From: Meira nashicola
Lineage: Eukaryota; Basidiomycota; Exobasidiomycetes; Exobasidiales; Brachybasidiaceae
Assembly (NCBI GenBank): GCA_001600355.1
Contig: BCJU01000003.1
Coordinates: forward strand, 2,918,519-2,982,518
Reading direction: 5' to 3'
DNA length: 64,000 nt
The notes under the pieces are model-generated. The model did not search any database, was not told where the DNA came from, and saw nothing but the letters and a program-made list of their open reading frames with translations. A program made the translations under genes and the position numbers. Within the stretch, counting starts at the first letter, position 1; every line of letters begins with the position of its first letter. Below, piece by piece: positions 11,787 through 22,100 of this stretch.

Positions 11787-13708
11787 ATGGCACCTGTAGC
11801 TTCTACCAATGGAGTAACGGCTGATGGCCAACAAATCGACAACGGTTTGTTCCATGCTTCTACTTCTGCTGCTCCCTTGGATGCTTCTAAAGCAATCGCT
11901 CATTTGGCTACCTACAAGCACGGTGATGGTTTATCCATGTCTGAATTAGTTGACTCACGTTCAAACGGTGGATTGACATACACCGACTTCATCGTTTTGC
12001 CCGGTTACATCGACTTCCCTGCATCAAAAGTGTCTTTGCAAACCAAGGTTACACGTAACGTTACCCTCAACACTCCTTTCATCTCTTCTCCGATGGACAC
12101 AGTCACCGAAACTGAAATGGCTATCGCAATGGCATTGTTGGGAGGTATCGGTGTTATTCATAACAATATGAGTGCCAATGATCAAGCATCAATGGTTCGC
12201 AAAGTCAAGAAGTTCGAAAATGGTTTCATTACTGAGCCTCTTTGCTTGAGCGACAATGAGACTGTCGGAGATGTATTGGAGATCAAACAACGTCTTGGAT
12301 TTGGAGGTATTCCAATTACTGGTGAGTATCGAGATTTGTTAAATCCCCTTTTACACACAAGATGAAAACCTTAAACTGCTGTAACCTTCGTTCTTCCGAC
12401 TAACCTCTTTGGGGTGGTATGGAGAAAACTTTTTTACTTAACCTATGTCTTCTGAAGTTTAGTCTCTTTGATGATATTTTGAGATAGACGTACTGACTCA
12501 TTGCTTCTCAATCTGTCTTTTATTCTCTAGATACCGGTGCAATCAATGGAAAATTGCTTGGTATTGTTACTGCTCGCGATGTTCAATTCCGCGATCCTTC
12601 AACACCTTTGAACCAAGTGATGACTCGTGATTTGGTCACAGCAAAGAAGGGTGTCACACTCGAGGAGGCAAACAAGATCCTTCGTGATAGCAAGAAGGGT
12701 AAATTACCTATCGTTGACGAACAAGGTCGCTTGGTCTCCTTGTTGGCTCGCTCCGATTTGCTCAAGAATCAAAACTTCCCTTTGGCCAGCAAGCGTCCAG
12801 ACAGCAAGCAATTGTACTGTGCTGCTGCAGTTGGTACCCGTGAATCGGACCGCGAACGTTTGGCCCTTTTGGTCGAAGCCGGTTTGGACATTGTCATTCT
12901 CGATAGCAGTCAAGGAAATTCTAGCTACCAAATTGAGATGATCCGATGGATCAAATCTACTTTCCCCAAATTGGACGTAATTGCTGGAAATGTCGTCACT
13001 CGCGAACAAGCTGCAAACTTGATCGCTGCAGGAGCTGATGGTTTGCGTATCGGTATGGGAAGTGGTTCGATTTGCACAACTCAAGAAGTTATGGCTGTAG
13101 GTCGTCCACAAGGTACAGCCGTTCATGCTGTTGCTGAATTTGCTTCTCAATTTGGTGTGCCTGTTATTGCTGATGGTGGTATTGGTAATATTGGACATAT
13201 TGCTAAAGCTATGTGCCTCGGTGCATCTGCTGTTATGATGGGAGGTTTATTAGCCGGTACAACCGAGACACCCGGTGAATACTTTTACCGCGAAGGTAAA
13301 CGCTTGAAGGGATACCGTGGTATGGGTAGCATTGACGCAATGGAACATCAAAAGAAGAGCAAAGTTGCCGGTGCAACAGGAGCAGGAGCAGCAAAAGCAT
13401 CCAAATTTGAAGCTAGTGTTGAAAATGCTGCCACTCAAAGATACTTTTCTGAAGCTGATGCCGTCAAGGTTGCTCAAGGTGTTTCAGGTGCAGTTCAAGA
13501 TCGTGGAAGCGTTCACGGCTTCGTTCCTTACCTTTACACTGGTTTGCGTCACAGTTTGCAAGATATGGGTGTTCGTGATTTGACTACTTTACGTGAAGCA
13601 GTAGGTTTGGGCAAATTACGATTTGAGTTACGTTCAGCTGCTGCTATTACTGAAGGCGGTGTTCATGGCTTAGCATCTTATGAAAAGAAATTGTTCACTT
13701 CTGCTTAA
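11787..13708 (+). CDS. Inosine-5'-monophosphate dehydrogenase (two exons)
   Basis: Oxidises IMP to XMP with NAD+, the committed step of GTP synthesis. Exon 1 is 11787-12321, the intron 12322-12530 (GTGAGT...CTCTAG, 209 bases) and exon 2 12531-13708. The joined product has 570 residues and restores [20 protein letters not shown] across the junction, in the CBS-pair subdomain. Catalytic loop [11 protein letters not shown] with Cys about residue 360 (the usual Ile after Cys is Thr here); NAD/IMP-binding runs [15 protein letters not shown] and [17 protein letters not shown]; flap segment YRGMGS. N-terminal text [27 protein letters not shown] is typical of eukaryotic IMPDH. This intron is the longest one I could identify in the window. 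Confidence 0.96.
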
Positions 13709-14565
13709 TCAACTTCTTGAATTCCTAAAAGTTACACCTTGTAACACTTCTTTTTGCTTAGCATCTTTCCTTTGCTCTATGTACATTTATCTATATCAAA
13801 AGCACAATGAATTCATTTGTTAAAATTGATTGCATCGTTGATGATTGAAGTAGAATTTATTCATTGATCTTTACGTAAGACATGACGTTGAGATTGTGAA
13901 ATCTTTTGAGATTCCCCTTTTCCTTACTGATGCTGTTTTGAGCAGAGTGCGTCGCGCTTAGTTGCACAGCACAGCGCGTGCACGATCGCGTGTGTTGTGT
14001 GTTGCTCTCACTCAAATTTAGTGCAATCATGGGAATGCGATTCGCGCTAAATTCTCGAAGCGGGAGAAGCGGGATCTGTTGAAGTATGTCGGTTAAAATG
14101 TTTGTGTAAAGCCTATCATCTTAGAGAGTGCATATGTACAAACATACACACATATTGATAGGAACGATACATCATTCTTGCTAAAAGGAGAAATTGCGAG
14201 AATTGATTTGAAAGATTGATATTTTATCATTCCATGTCTTGTGCTACATATATATGTATTGATTTTAGTATACATACTCCAAACTTCTATCCTTTCGTTC
14301 TCTCGCTTGGAGAGATTATATGGACCCTTATAAACACTAAATGTGTACGAGAATACATATGTACTTACTGTAAATGTCTCATGGGACTTCTAAAAGATTG
14401 TTTTCCCGAGAATTCGGGACTTTCATTTAGCACGGTTCTTGAAAATTACACAACACTTTATGATTTAATTTAATATCCGCTTTGACCTATGGATTGAAAT
14501 ATAAACACATTTAAGAAAATATTTTAGATACGATCACCATCATCACTACAAACTATTTCTGGAAA
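13709..14565. other. Intergenic region IMPDH to GH43-like gene
   Basis: About 860 bases with no supportable gene. The first part has alternating GC-rich runs (CGTCGCGC, CAGCGCGTGCACGATCGCG near 13950-13990); the second half is AT-rich with ATATATGTAT-type tracts. The 85-codon frame around 14216-14473 has no homology I recognise and looks like chance. Confidence 0.5.
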
Positions 14566-15977
14566 ATGGTAAAAGGAGGGATTACGGTCATTGTCATTGT
14601 CTCACTTTGTTTTTATTTCTGTAGTGCTTCTACTATAGGTTCATATAATCGAGATGCTGCAAGGTATAATTCAAGAGGTCTTCAACATTGGATTTATCCG
14701 AATGGCAAACAAGCAAATAATTTCAATTTAAACAAATTCGGTTTAGGATATTTTAATACTTTGCTGGGTCAAGGTAATCCTTTCGCACAACCTGAATCAA
14801 CAGCTAATACAACACAATCAGGTAATCAGAGAATTGTTGATGGTGTAATTAATGCTTTAGGTCGTGAGTATGACTGTTAAGAATATTATTTGAACGTTGT
14901 TAACCCCCTTCTCTTCATCTCAGCTGGACAAGATCCTTCCCCAATTTCTCGCGTTGAAGCAGATGGCAAGAGACATTATTATTGTGAGTGTAAATATAGA
15001 AATGGTAACCAGGCATATTTCCTGACACAAAAAACATCCTCTTCTTTGGCAGTTCCTACTATTGATTTTGTGAGTCTTGATCATTATCAATCTTTAATCT
15101 TCCAATTCTAACAAATTATTCCTCACTACTTATTTTAACACAGAATCGCGGAGTATATATGCAAACATCAACGAATTTAAACACAGTCTTATCAAAATCT
15201 TCAAATGAATATTCTGTTTATAACTTTACTTCTCAGATTGGTCCAGAAGCACCTGCTTTGTACGAATGGGATGCAAATAATTATCTTTTGTATATCAGTA
15301 GCGTAGGACCTGATGGAAAAGGATTCATTTATGTTTTACATAATGATGGTCAAGATCTTTTACATGGTTGGCAAGAATTAGGACCTGTTAAATATGGAAA
15401 TGGTGATCCAATTATCAATTATGATGCATTTGCGTTCACACATCCAAACGGTAATCATTATTTACTTTATAGTGGATTACACTTTATCCTTCTTTCACGT
15501 TTAGATGGATTTACACAACTTGCACCCCGATCAGAAGAAGTTATAGTTGTTCCATCAAGAACGGTAAACGGAAATTCACCTGTGATAGAAGCTCCAGGAG
15601 CATTCGTTCAAGGAAACACTCTTAATGTGTATTATAGCGAAAATGGATTCTTTGATCCTGCTTATGATACTTTGAATATCGCAATTGATACATCTTTGGA
15701 TCCATTACAAGAGAATAATTGGCGTAATAATAGTATACAAACTACAATCTTAAAATCCAACGATCAAACTGGTGTTTATGGACCAGGTTCAGGTGGAACA
15801 TTTATTGGACCTGATAATCAACCTTGGTTCGCATATACTTGCTTTTATGATAAAAATGGATTCGATCAAACAAAGATAAACCCAAGACGTGTTCAAGCTC
15901 AACCACTTTCATTTAATCAAGACAATGTTTTGATTCAAATCACTCCTGATAAACCGTTAAGGTATTTGAACGCTTAA
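14566..15977 (+). CDS. Secreted glycoside hydrolase, GH43-like five-bladed propeller (three exons)
   Basis: Probable secreted arabinan/xylan-active enzyme. Exons 14566-14863, 14924-15069 and 15144-15977, with introns of 60 and 74 bases (both GTGAGT...CAG), join to 425 residues. The N-terminus MVKGGITVIVIVSLCFYFCSAS is a signal peptide. Joining exons 1 and 2 restores LGPGQDPSPISRVEADGKRHYY, the DPSP-type strand that carries the catalytic base Asp in clan GH-F, and VIEAPGAF later carries a Glu in the place of the general acid. HYLLYSGLH and TLNVYYSENGFF look like propeller strands. Family is inferred from these motifs; GH43 versus a related clan-F family and the substrate are open. A TATA-like ATATAAA lies shortly upstream. 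Confidence 0.7.
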
Positions 15978-16341
15978 TGCATGTGTGAAATTCGATAGCA
16001 TTCTTCATCCTTTTGCTGCAACAATCATCCATATCACTTACCTTATTTCATAGACTTGTACTGTTTTCAAATCAAATGATCATGTATGTATCCGGATGAT
16101 GATTGTACCTGATAGAATGTATGCACTTTGTGTATCAAAGCCACAATTACAGGCTGACAGGAGTGAGTTCTATTTTGTGACGCGTGCTCTGGCGCCGCGC
16201 CCCGCATGAAAGTGTTGGTCTTGCTGGTTTTATGGTTGCGTGCATGTAGTCTAGGATTAAAATACATGGACTGAGCAGAGGTGAGTGATTGTACTTCTCC
16301 TCCTTTCACTTTACCCCACATCATCTTCAAATCCAACAAAG
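15978..16341. other. Intergenic region upstream of amidase
   Basis: 364 bases without a gene. It contains GGCGCCGCGC at 16191-16200, the same GC box as at 4542-4551. A GTGAGT at 16281 followed by a pyrimidine tract and AACAAAG just before the amidase ATG could be a 5'-UTR intron, but this is weak. Confidence 0.4.
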
Positions 16342-18264
16342 ATGGTTTGGCCATTCAGTTCGAATGCATCACTCGTTCGTACTCGACGTGCTGAACGTGA
16401 TGAATTGATAGAAGAGGCTCGTAAAATTCTATCGGAACAATATACGCCAAATAATGGAGATATAAGTTCTTCAATTTTATCGAGTAATATTGAAGATTTA
16501 GTAAAAGGAATTGAACAACGTAAATGGACAAGTACGATTATCGTTCAAACTTTTATTCGTCAAGCAATTGTTGCACATGAAAGAACAAACTGTCTAACAG
16601 AAGTAAACTTTAAACAAGCATTAGAGAAAGCAGAGGAATTGGATAAAGAATTTGCCAAAAATGGAAAACTTGTTGGACCTTTACATGGTATTCCATTTTC
16701 ACTTAAAGATCAATATCACCTTCAAGGAAAACGATCTGCTACAGGTTACTCTGAATGGTTAAAGAAAGAACCTGAATCGGAATCAGCTTCTATTGCAAAG
16801 ATTGCTTTTAGCTTAGGCGGTATTTGTATTGCAAAAACAAACGTTCCACAAACAATGTTAAATTTTGAATGTAGAAATCCAGCATGGGGTCAAACTTCAA
16901 ATCCGTACAGTGCAGCACATACATGTGGTGGAAGTTCAGGAGGAGAAGCAGCATTATTGTCCATTGGAGGTTCAGCGTTTGGTATCGGTTCGGATATCGG
17001 TGGTAGTTTGCGTATTCCAACATCGTATTGCGGCATTTATGCTTTGAAAACTACAAATGGCCGAACTTGGCCAAGAGCAGGAAGTATCGAATTCGGTCCT
17101 GCTCCTACACCTATCAAATCTGTCGCAGGTCCAATGTGCAGAAGTGTACAAGATTTGGATTTCCTGGTCCGTTTATTCACAAAAACAATCAATCCTCCTA
17201 TGAAAGAGATCGAAGAACGAGCAATCTCTTTTCGTGATGTTCAACGATCATTTGGTATGGAAATCTTGCCTTACATGCCTTTGCAAGAATCTTGGTTGGA
17301 TCCTTTGCAGGCAGCAGAAAAGCGTGGCAAGAATGGAGGAGAAGCAAACGGCAAGACACTTCGAATTGGTTGGTATGCTTGTGATGGATACATTAAACAG
17401 ACACCGGTAAGTCTTCGTTCGATGGAGATCGTGACAGATGCACTGCGAAATCATGTGGACATTTCAAACAGCAAAGGTGTCAAAATTGAATTGATCGAAC
17501 TTCAATCAAGTGAATTACAAAGCTTTAATGTATTTAAAACTTTTGTCGGACTTACTTCTATTACTCGATATGATTTCCTCAAGCGTCATTTGGGCGCAGA
17601 TTGGATCGATCGTGCTTTATGGGTAGCTTTGTTGCTTCCAAATCATTCTTTTGTTCGTGCACTGATAGGATTCGTTGCTCGATGGGTATTGCGTGATCCT
17701 TATCCAAATCAATTCTTGACAAACATTGCAAACGATTCAGCGAAAAAGTTTGTTGAACATGAATATAATCGAGAAAAATTGGTAAAAGATTTCGAAAAAA
17801 AGGTTTGGAACGCACATAATTTGGATGCAATCATTTGTCCAGTTCAAGCTACTTCTGCTTTACCGCATTATGGTACAACTCTTTTGGCTCCTTTAGCTTC
17901 TTCAACGATTTTGTATAACGTTTTGAGAAATCCAGCCACCGTTGTACCAGTCACAAAAGTTGATAAAAATTTGGACAATGTTAAAACTTCAACTTCTGTT
18001 AAACAAAAATGGAATGGACAAAAGGATGTAAAGAAAACTTCAAATATGGTTGCAAGTGATCTTGCTAAACGATTTGATGCAAAAGATTCACATGGTTTAC
18101 CTTTCGCCGTTCAAGTCGTTACACGTGAATATGAAGATGAAAAAGCAGTTGGATTTGCAAAACTTTTAGATGATGCTTTAGCAAATCGTGATTCAAATCA
18201 TCGTAAAGAGTTCGGTCCAGGTGCGTGGCAAAGGTGGAATGCAAGGAATGATCCAAAGAAGTGA
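16342..18264 (+). CDS. Amidase signature enzyme (fatty-acid amide hydrolase/acetamidase type)
   Basis: Serine hydrolase that cleaves a carboxamide. 640 residues from ATG 16342; the frame is open further upstream only from a GTG. The Ser-cisSer-Lys triad is visible: Lys122 in FSLKDQYH, Ser198 in GGSSGGEAALL and Ser222 in GSDIGGSLRIP, with the same spacing as in mammalian FAAH. Overall layout matches fungal fatty-acid-amide-hydrolase-like amidases, which are often peripheral membrane proteins; the hydrophobic run WVALLLPNHSFVRALIGFVARWVL may be a membrane-contact cap. A ~60-residue lysine-rich linker sits before the final HGLPFAVQVV segment. Substrate cannot be told from sequence. One short gene starts only 84 bases downstream. 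Confidence 0.88.
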   Translation: MVWPFSSNASLVRTRRAERDELIEEARKILSEQYTPNNGDISSSILSSNIEDLVKGIEQRKWTSTIIVQTFIRQAIVAHERTNCLTEVNFKQALEKAEELDKEFAKNGKLVGPLHGIPFSLKDQYHLQGKRSATGYSEWLKKEPESESASIAKIAFSLGGICIAKTNVPQTMLNFECRNPAWGQTSNPYSAAHTCGGSSGGEAALLSIGGSAFGIGSDIGGSLRIPTSYCGIYALKTTNGRTWPRAGSIEFGPAPTPIKSVAGPMCRSVQDLDFLVRLFTKTINPPMKEIEERAISFRDVQRSFGMEILPYMPLQESWLDPLQAAEKRGKNGGEANGKTLRIGWYACDGYIKQTPVSLRSMEIVTDALRNHVDISNSKGVKIELIELQSSELQSFNVFKTFVGLTSITRYDFLKRHLGADWIDRALWVALLLPNHSFVRALIGFVARWVLRDPYPNQFLTNIANDSAKKFVEHEYNREKLVKDFEKKVWNAHNLDAIICPVQATSALPHYGTTLLAPLASSTILYNVLRNPATVVPVTKVDKNLDNVKTSTSVKQKWNGQKDVKKTSNMVASDLAKRFDAKDSHGLPFAVQVVTREYEDEKAVGFAKLLDDALANRDSNHRKEFGPGAWQRWNARNDPKK

Positions 18265-18348
18265 CTTTTCTTTTTGTCCATTCTATGAGATCTCTTCTCA
18301 TCTTGTCTACCATCAATCCCTTTTGATTTACTTTTCTGCATCGCCAAA

Positions 18349-18666
18349 ATGGTCAAATTCCCTTTGACGGTATTAGGAACGTTAAAGACGGTTCTTTATC
18401 CATACCTCTACAATCCTGCGAATCTTCCTTTAGCCCTCACCGCTCCAGACTGTCCTACGGCTCCTGAATTGAGTTGGGGTGACGAGCTCGACCCTAAAGA
18501 TCACAAAGAATTAGGTCAAAAATTAATGGATATCGTGAGTGATGAAGAGATGGTGATGAAGATTGTCAACACAATCGCCTTGAAAGATTCTCCACGACCG
18601 TCACATAACGGAAAAAATCGGTCCCAAAGTACGTGCGTGGAGAATCGTTCACGGCGATTGTATTGA
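18349..18666 (+). CDS. Small protein of inverted-repeat pair, copy A
   Basis: 105 residues, family not recognised. The first 82 residues (MVKFPLTVLGTLKTVLYPYL..., ELSWGDELDPKDHKELGQKL) match copy B on the opposite strand at about 77 percent by hand count. After residue 82 the frame runs through the 39-base spacer and then reads the antisense of copy B's own coding arm, ending ENRSRRLY. Its last 101 bases therefore overlap copy B tail-to-tail. It begins 84 bases after the amidase stop, so its promoter must be very short or lie inside the amidase 3' end. Most differences between the copies are third-position, which suggests the protein has been under selection. Confidence 0.55.
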   Translation: MVKFPLTVLGTLKTVLYPYLYNPANLPLALTAPDCPTAPELSWGDELDPKDHKELGQKLMDIVSDEEMVMKIVNTIALKDSPRPSHNGKNRSQSTCVENRSRRLY

Positions 18667-18883
18667 TGATCTTCAATACCGTGTCTCCGCCGCTTACAAT
18701 TTCCATCAGCTTTTGGCTCAACTCCTTGTGGTCCTTGGGGTCGAGCTCATCACCCCAACTCAATTCACGAGCTGTTGGGGAATCTGGAGCAGTAAGGGCC
18801 AAAGGAAGATTCGAAGGATTGTAGAGGTACGGATAAATAACCGTCTTTAACGCCTCTAATACCATTGAAGGGAGTTTCACCAT
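18566..18883 (-). CDS. Small protein of inverted-repeat pair, copy B
   Basis: 105 residues from ATG 18883, paralogue of copy A (MVKLPSMVLEALKTVIYPYL..., ELSWGDELDPKDHKELSQKL). Like copy A it ends in a tail read from the antisense of its partner (VENLSRRLC). No known domain, no signal peptide, no clear membrane span; the central LSWGDELDPKDHKEL is polar and charged and is the best-conserved part. It has its own TATA box about 80 bases upstream. Function unknown. Confidence 0.55.
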   Translation of the reverse strand: MVKLPSMVLEALKTVIYPYLYNPSNLPLALTAPDSPTARELSWGDELDPKDHKELSQKLMEIVSGGDTVLKIINTIAVNDSPRTYFGTDFFRYVTVVENLSRRLC

Positions 18884-18959
18884 TTTGATGATGCAACAAA
18901 AATTGAGTCAGAGGAGTTGATGTTAAAGAAGATAGGGAGATGGCATGGAAAATGGTTGT

Positions 18960-18966
18960 TTATATA
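18960..18966 (-). promoter_or_regulatory. TATA box for inverted-repeat copy B
   Basis: TATATAA on the minus strand 77-83 bases upstream of the ATG at 18883. The motif also reads TATATAA on the plus strand one base over. Confidence 0.45.
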
Positions 18967-19125
18967 AGAGCTTGTCTCAGTCAATCTGCACACAAACTTT
19001 GCTTTGGTATATCCCATTACGTAGCATGTGTGTACATACATCAATTTCCTATACATGAAATTATTAAAGAAAGAAAGAACAGGAAAGCTCTCCTCACAGA
19101 GAAGAGCGAGTGAATTTAATAAGCA

Positions 19126-22100
19126 TCATTGACGTTGTGAACCATAAGCGAAACCCTGCTGATACTCCGAAATAGGTGAAGGAGTGAGAGATTCTTTTCG
19201 TGATGGCGGTGAAGATAGACTTGGTCTACCATTACTGCTTCCACTACGTGCGGATCTTCGTTGCAATTGAGTTCCTGTTGTATTTTGAATTTGGTTTGAC
19301 TTTGTCAATTCGCCACGCAATGATGAAGTGTCACCACTATAAGATGATTGCATGACATTCATGGCAGGTGAAATTGACCTTTCTGAACTTGAAGGTTCAT
19401 CATCTACGTTAGAACGAACGTCTGATTTAAGTTGTAATTTACCATCAATGATTGCAGATCTACGATTTTTCATCACCGATCGTAATTCATTCATCATTCC
19501 ATTCGTCATTTCAACACCGCCTGAAGTACGTTGACTTGCATGCATCGCTAATTGTTGAGCATCATTATTCCTTTGTTCTTTCATCAATCGAATTCTTTCT
19601 TCTCTTGATAAATTAGAAGGTTGCTTCTTTGCTGCTGGAAGAGCAACATCTTCATACACAGTTTCAACACCAGGTAAAGGTAAGTCCTGCGGTGAGGTGG
19701 ATCTTAACAAGAGTGATGATAATTCGTCCTCTTTTTGCGCTTTAGATCCGTGTTCTAGCATATACTTAATGCCAGCCTCAATTGCAACAGTTTCCAAACT
19801 TACATCATTGGCAAGATGAGCTTTTTGATTCTTTATCCATTCTCGCATTGCATCTTCTTCTGCTTCTTGAGGTGATTCGAGCAACAAAGTGCCAGCAGTT
19901 GTATTTGATGAATTGCCAGTATTGGTAAGAGATGATGAAGTTGAAGATGCGCCTGTCGAATCAACGCTCGTATTGACAGCATTATCAGCTTGTGCTAATC
20001 CATGAACACGCATGATTTTAGATGCTGCTTCCCATTCAGCCGAAAGTTGTAATAAATCATCTCGAATCGTACCAAACATCAACTCGGTTGATGTAGATGC
20101 TCTCCTTTCACTGCCAGATGTTATACTGCTATTCTCTTCCGACGTATCTCCATGCAAGGGCGCAGATCCTCGCATTTGTAAATCATCCGCACAAAGTCTC
20201 ATCTTAATTTGAACACTTCGGAGTGAATCGCCCATTGCGATTAAACGATCTTGGAAGCCAGAATAATCGATAAGATGTCCTGAACTGTCTCTTTTAGGGG
20301 CATCGTTCAGAAGATCTTCCGCTTTTTGCCCATTTTCTTTACTGATAGAAATTTCCTTTTGCAAATCAGCTTTAACGTTCTCTGATAATCCAAATAAACA
20401 GTCCGAGATACCGTTCAATATTCGTCCGATATGTGACCAGTATTGCCTTGTAGATTTGATTGAGGATGTTTCGATTTGCACGGCATCGTTTAGTGAAAAG
20501 TCAAGAGCGAGCAAGCTACATAATGCTCTTCTACGAATCGTATGCATTTGTTCAAATGACTCTTTCAGCGAAATGATCTTTTGACTATCAACTGAGGCGA
20601 TAGCATTTGGAGAAACTGGTGCATGCAAGATTCCACTTAACGGTAAAGGTGAAACGGACCTTGAGTCATCGCTTGCACCATTCAAAGTCAATTGAACGCT
20701 TCCTTGACGTTTGTTATGTCCGGAGCCAGTTCTTGATGTTGGTTGCAAAGCTGTTCGAAAAGGTGATGCGCCATTGAATCCTGTTCCTACTCCGCCACTC
20801 AAGCTACCGTTAGAACTATAACTCAAACGTTTTAATGCACCATTTTGATTTGGTCCTGTAAAAGAAGTGACAGTAGTGGGCGATTTGTCGGATATATAAC
20901 TCAATCTCGATCCCGATCGTACACCAACCGTTGAATTTGTCACACTTCCAGAAAGGCTAGGAGGTGTATCCCACATTCCACTCTCGCGCTTACGCAAAGA
21001 TGATGATCTGTCCAACAAAGAATTGTCTAATAATGAATCACGATTTTGCGGCGTTCTTGGACTAGATTGTTGGTCTTCATTTGTGAGAGAAGAAGGTGGT
21101 CTGGTCGTATCACTTGTCACCATTCCGCGCGAGTTCCAGCTCGTCCTTTGAACAGTTGAATCATTCGTATCTACAAGGAAAGATCCAGATCTACGGTTGG
21201 TATTTGTGTCCAGTTCATACATATCACGCAAAAGGTTCATTTCTGTTTGATCCACAAGCGGTTTCAAAGTTGATGTTGCTTCTTTCATCGTACTATTGAC
21301 ATCCTCGAAAGCGTTTGCGAGTGATTTTCGCAATTTGGCCATACGAATGGGTTCGAGCGGAACATTTTCATTAGTCGAAACATTGTTCGCATTCAAATGA
21401 CGGGCGGTAAAGCTTGCTCGTGAACCAACAGGAAGACCATTCAGAGATCCGTTTCGTAATCTGGGAGGTGAAGAAGGTGCTTTTGTATTCGAAAGTTCGA
21501 TGCGTGAGATCGGAGGTAAAGGGTGAGAGATCTTATACCCTCGCGAGATCAATTCAGTTTCTTGAATAGCAGCCAGTGCTTTATTGCATTCAACGTCGAA
21601 TGATTTGCATGCTTTAATCAATTTGACTAATCTATTTTGCATACCTTCTTTGATTTGTCTCCTACGCTGATCGTTAATTCCTTCACCTAGATGGTCCTCT
21701 GAAGCATTAATATCATACAGACTAGGTCTGTAGGAGCCGCTTGGTGTGTGTGAGATTTCGTACGTTATTGAGGTTAACGAACTCACTCCAAAAACGGCAA
21801 CCATACCCCACATAATACTTGTCAGCAGAAGTGTGCTGCGCATCCATACGTCCTTTGACGAACTGAAAGGTATTGAGAGTACCACAGCCAACGCACAGCT
21901 TTTGAGAAGTGTTTGAGCTCCTCTTGAAATTCGTATCTGCGACGAAGAAGATGAAGCAACGGCAATCGGTTCAAGGTCACCCTCTGATATTGCACCTTGA
22001 ATTTGTCGAAAGTCAATCGTAGATGTCGGATTCGGAAGTTCTTCACCTTTTCCTCCTTTTTCATCCTTCTTTATCTCGGGTACAGGTGAATCGTACGACG

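Larger units (their letters stand above)
18349..18883. repeat. Imperfect inverted repeat, 248-base arms, 39-base spacer
   Basis: Arms 18349-18596 and 18636-18883 are reverse complements at about 81 percent (48 differences in 248 by hand count, 31 of them at codon third positions). The ends of the arms coincide exactly with the two ATG codons. A transcript crossing the centre would fold into a long hairpin. Confidence 0.9.

Noticed and set aside
14216..14473. 85-codon frame with several cysteines (possible secreted protein)
   Set aside because: No ATG-proximal signal peptide, AT-rich chance composition, no intron structure like the real peptide genes.
18349..18883. Inverted repeat read as a transposon (MITE-like) element
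   Set aside because: Arms contain conserved ATG-started coding sequence with third-position-biased divergence, and I saw no target-site duplication at the ends.
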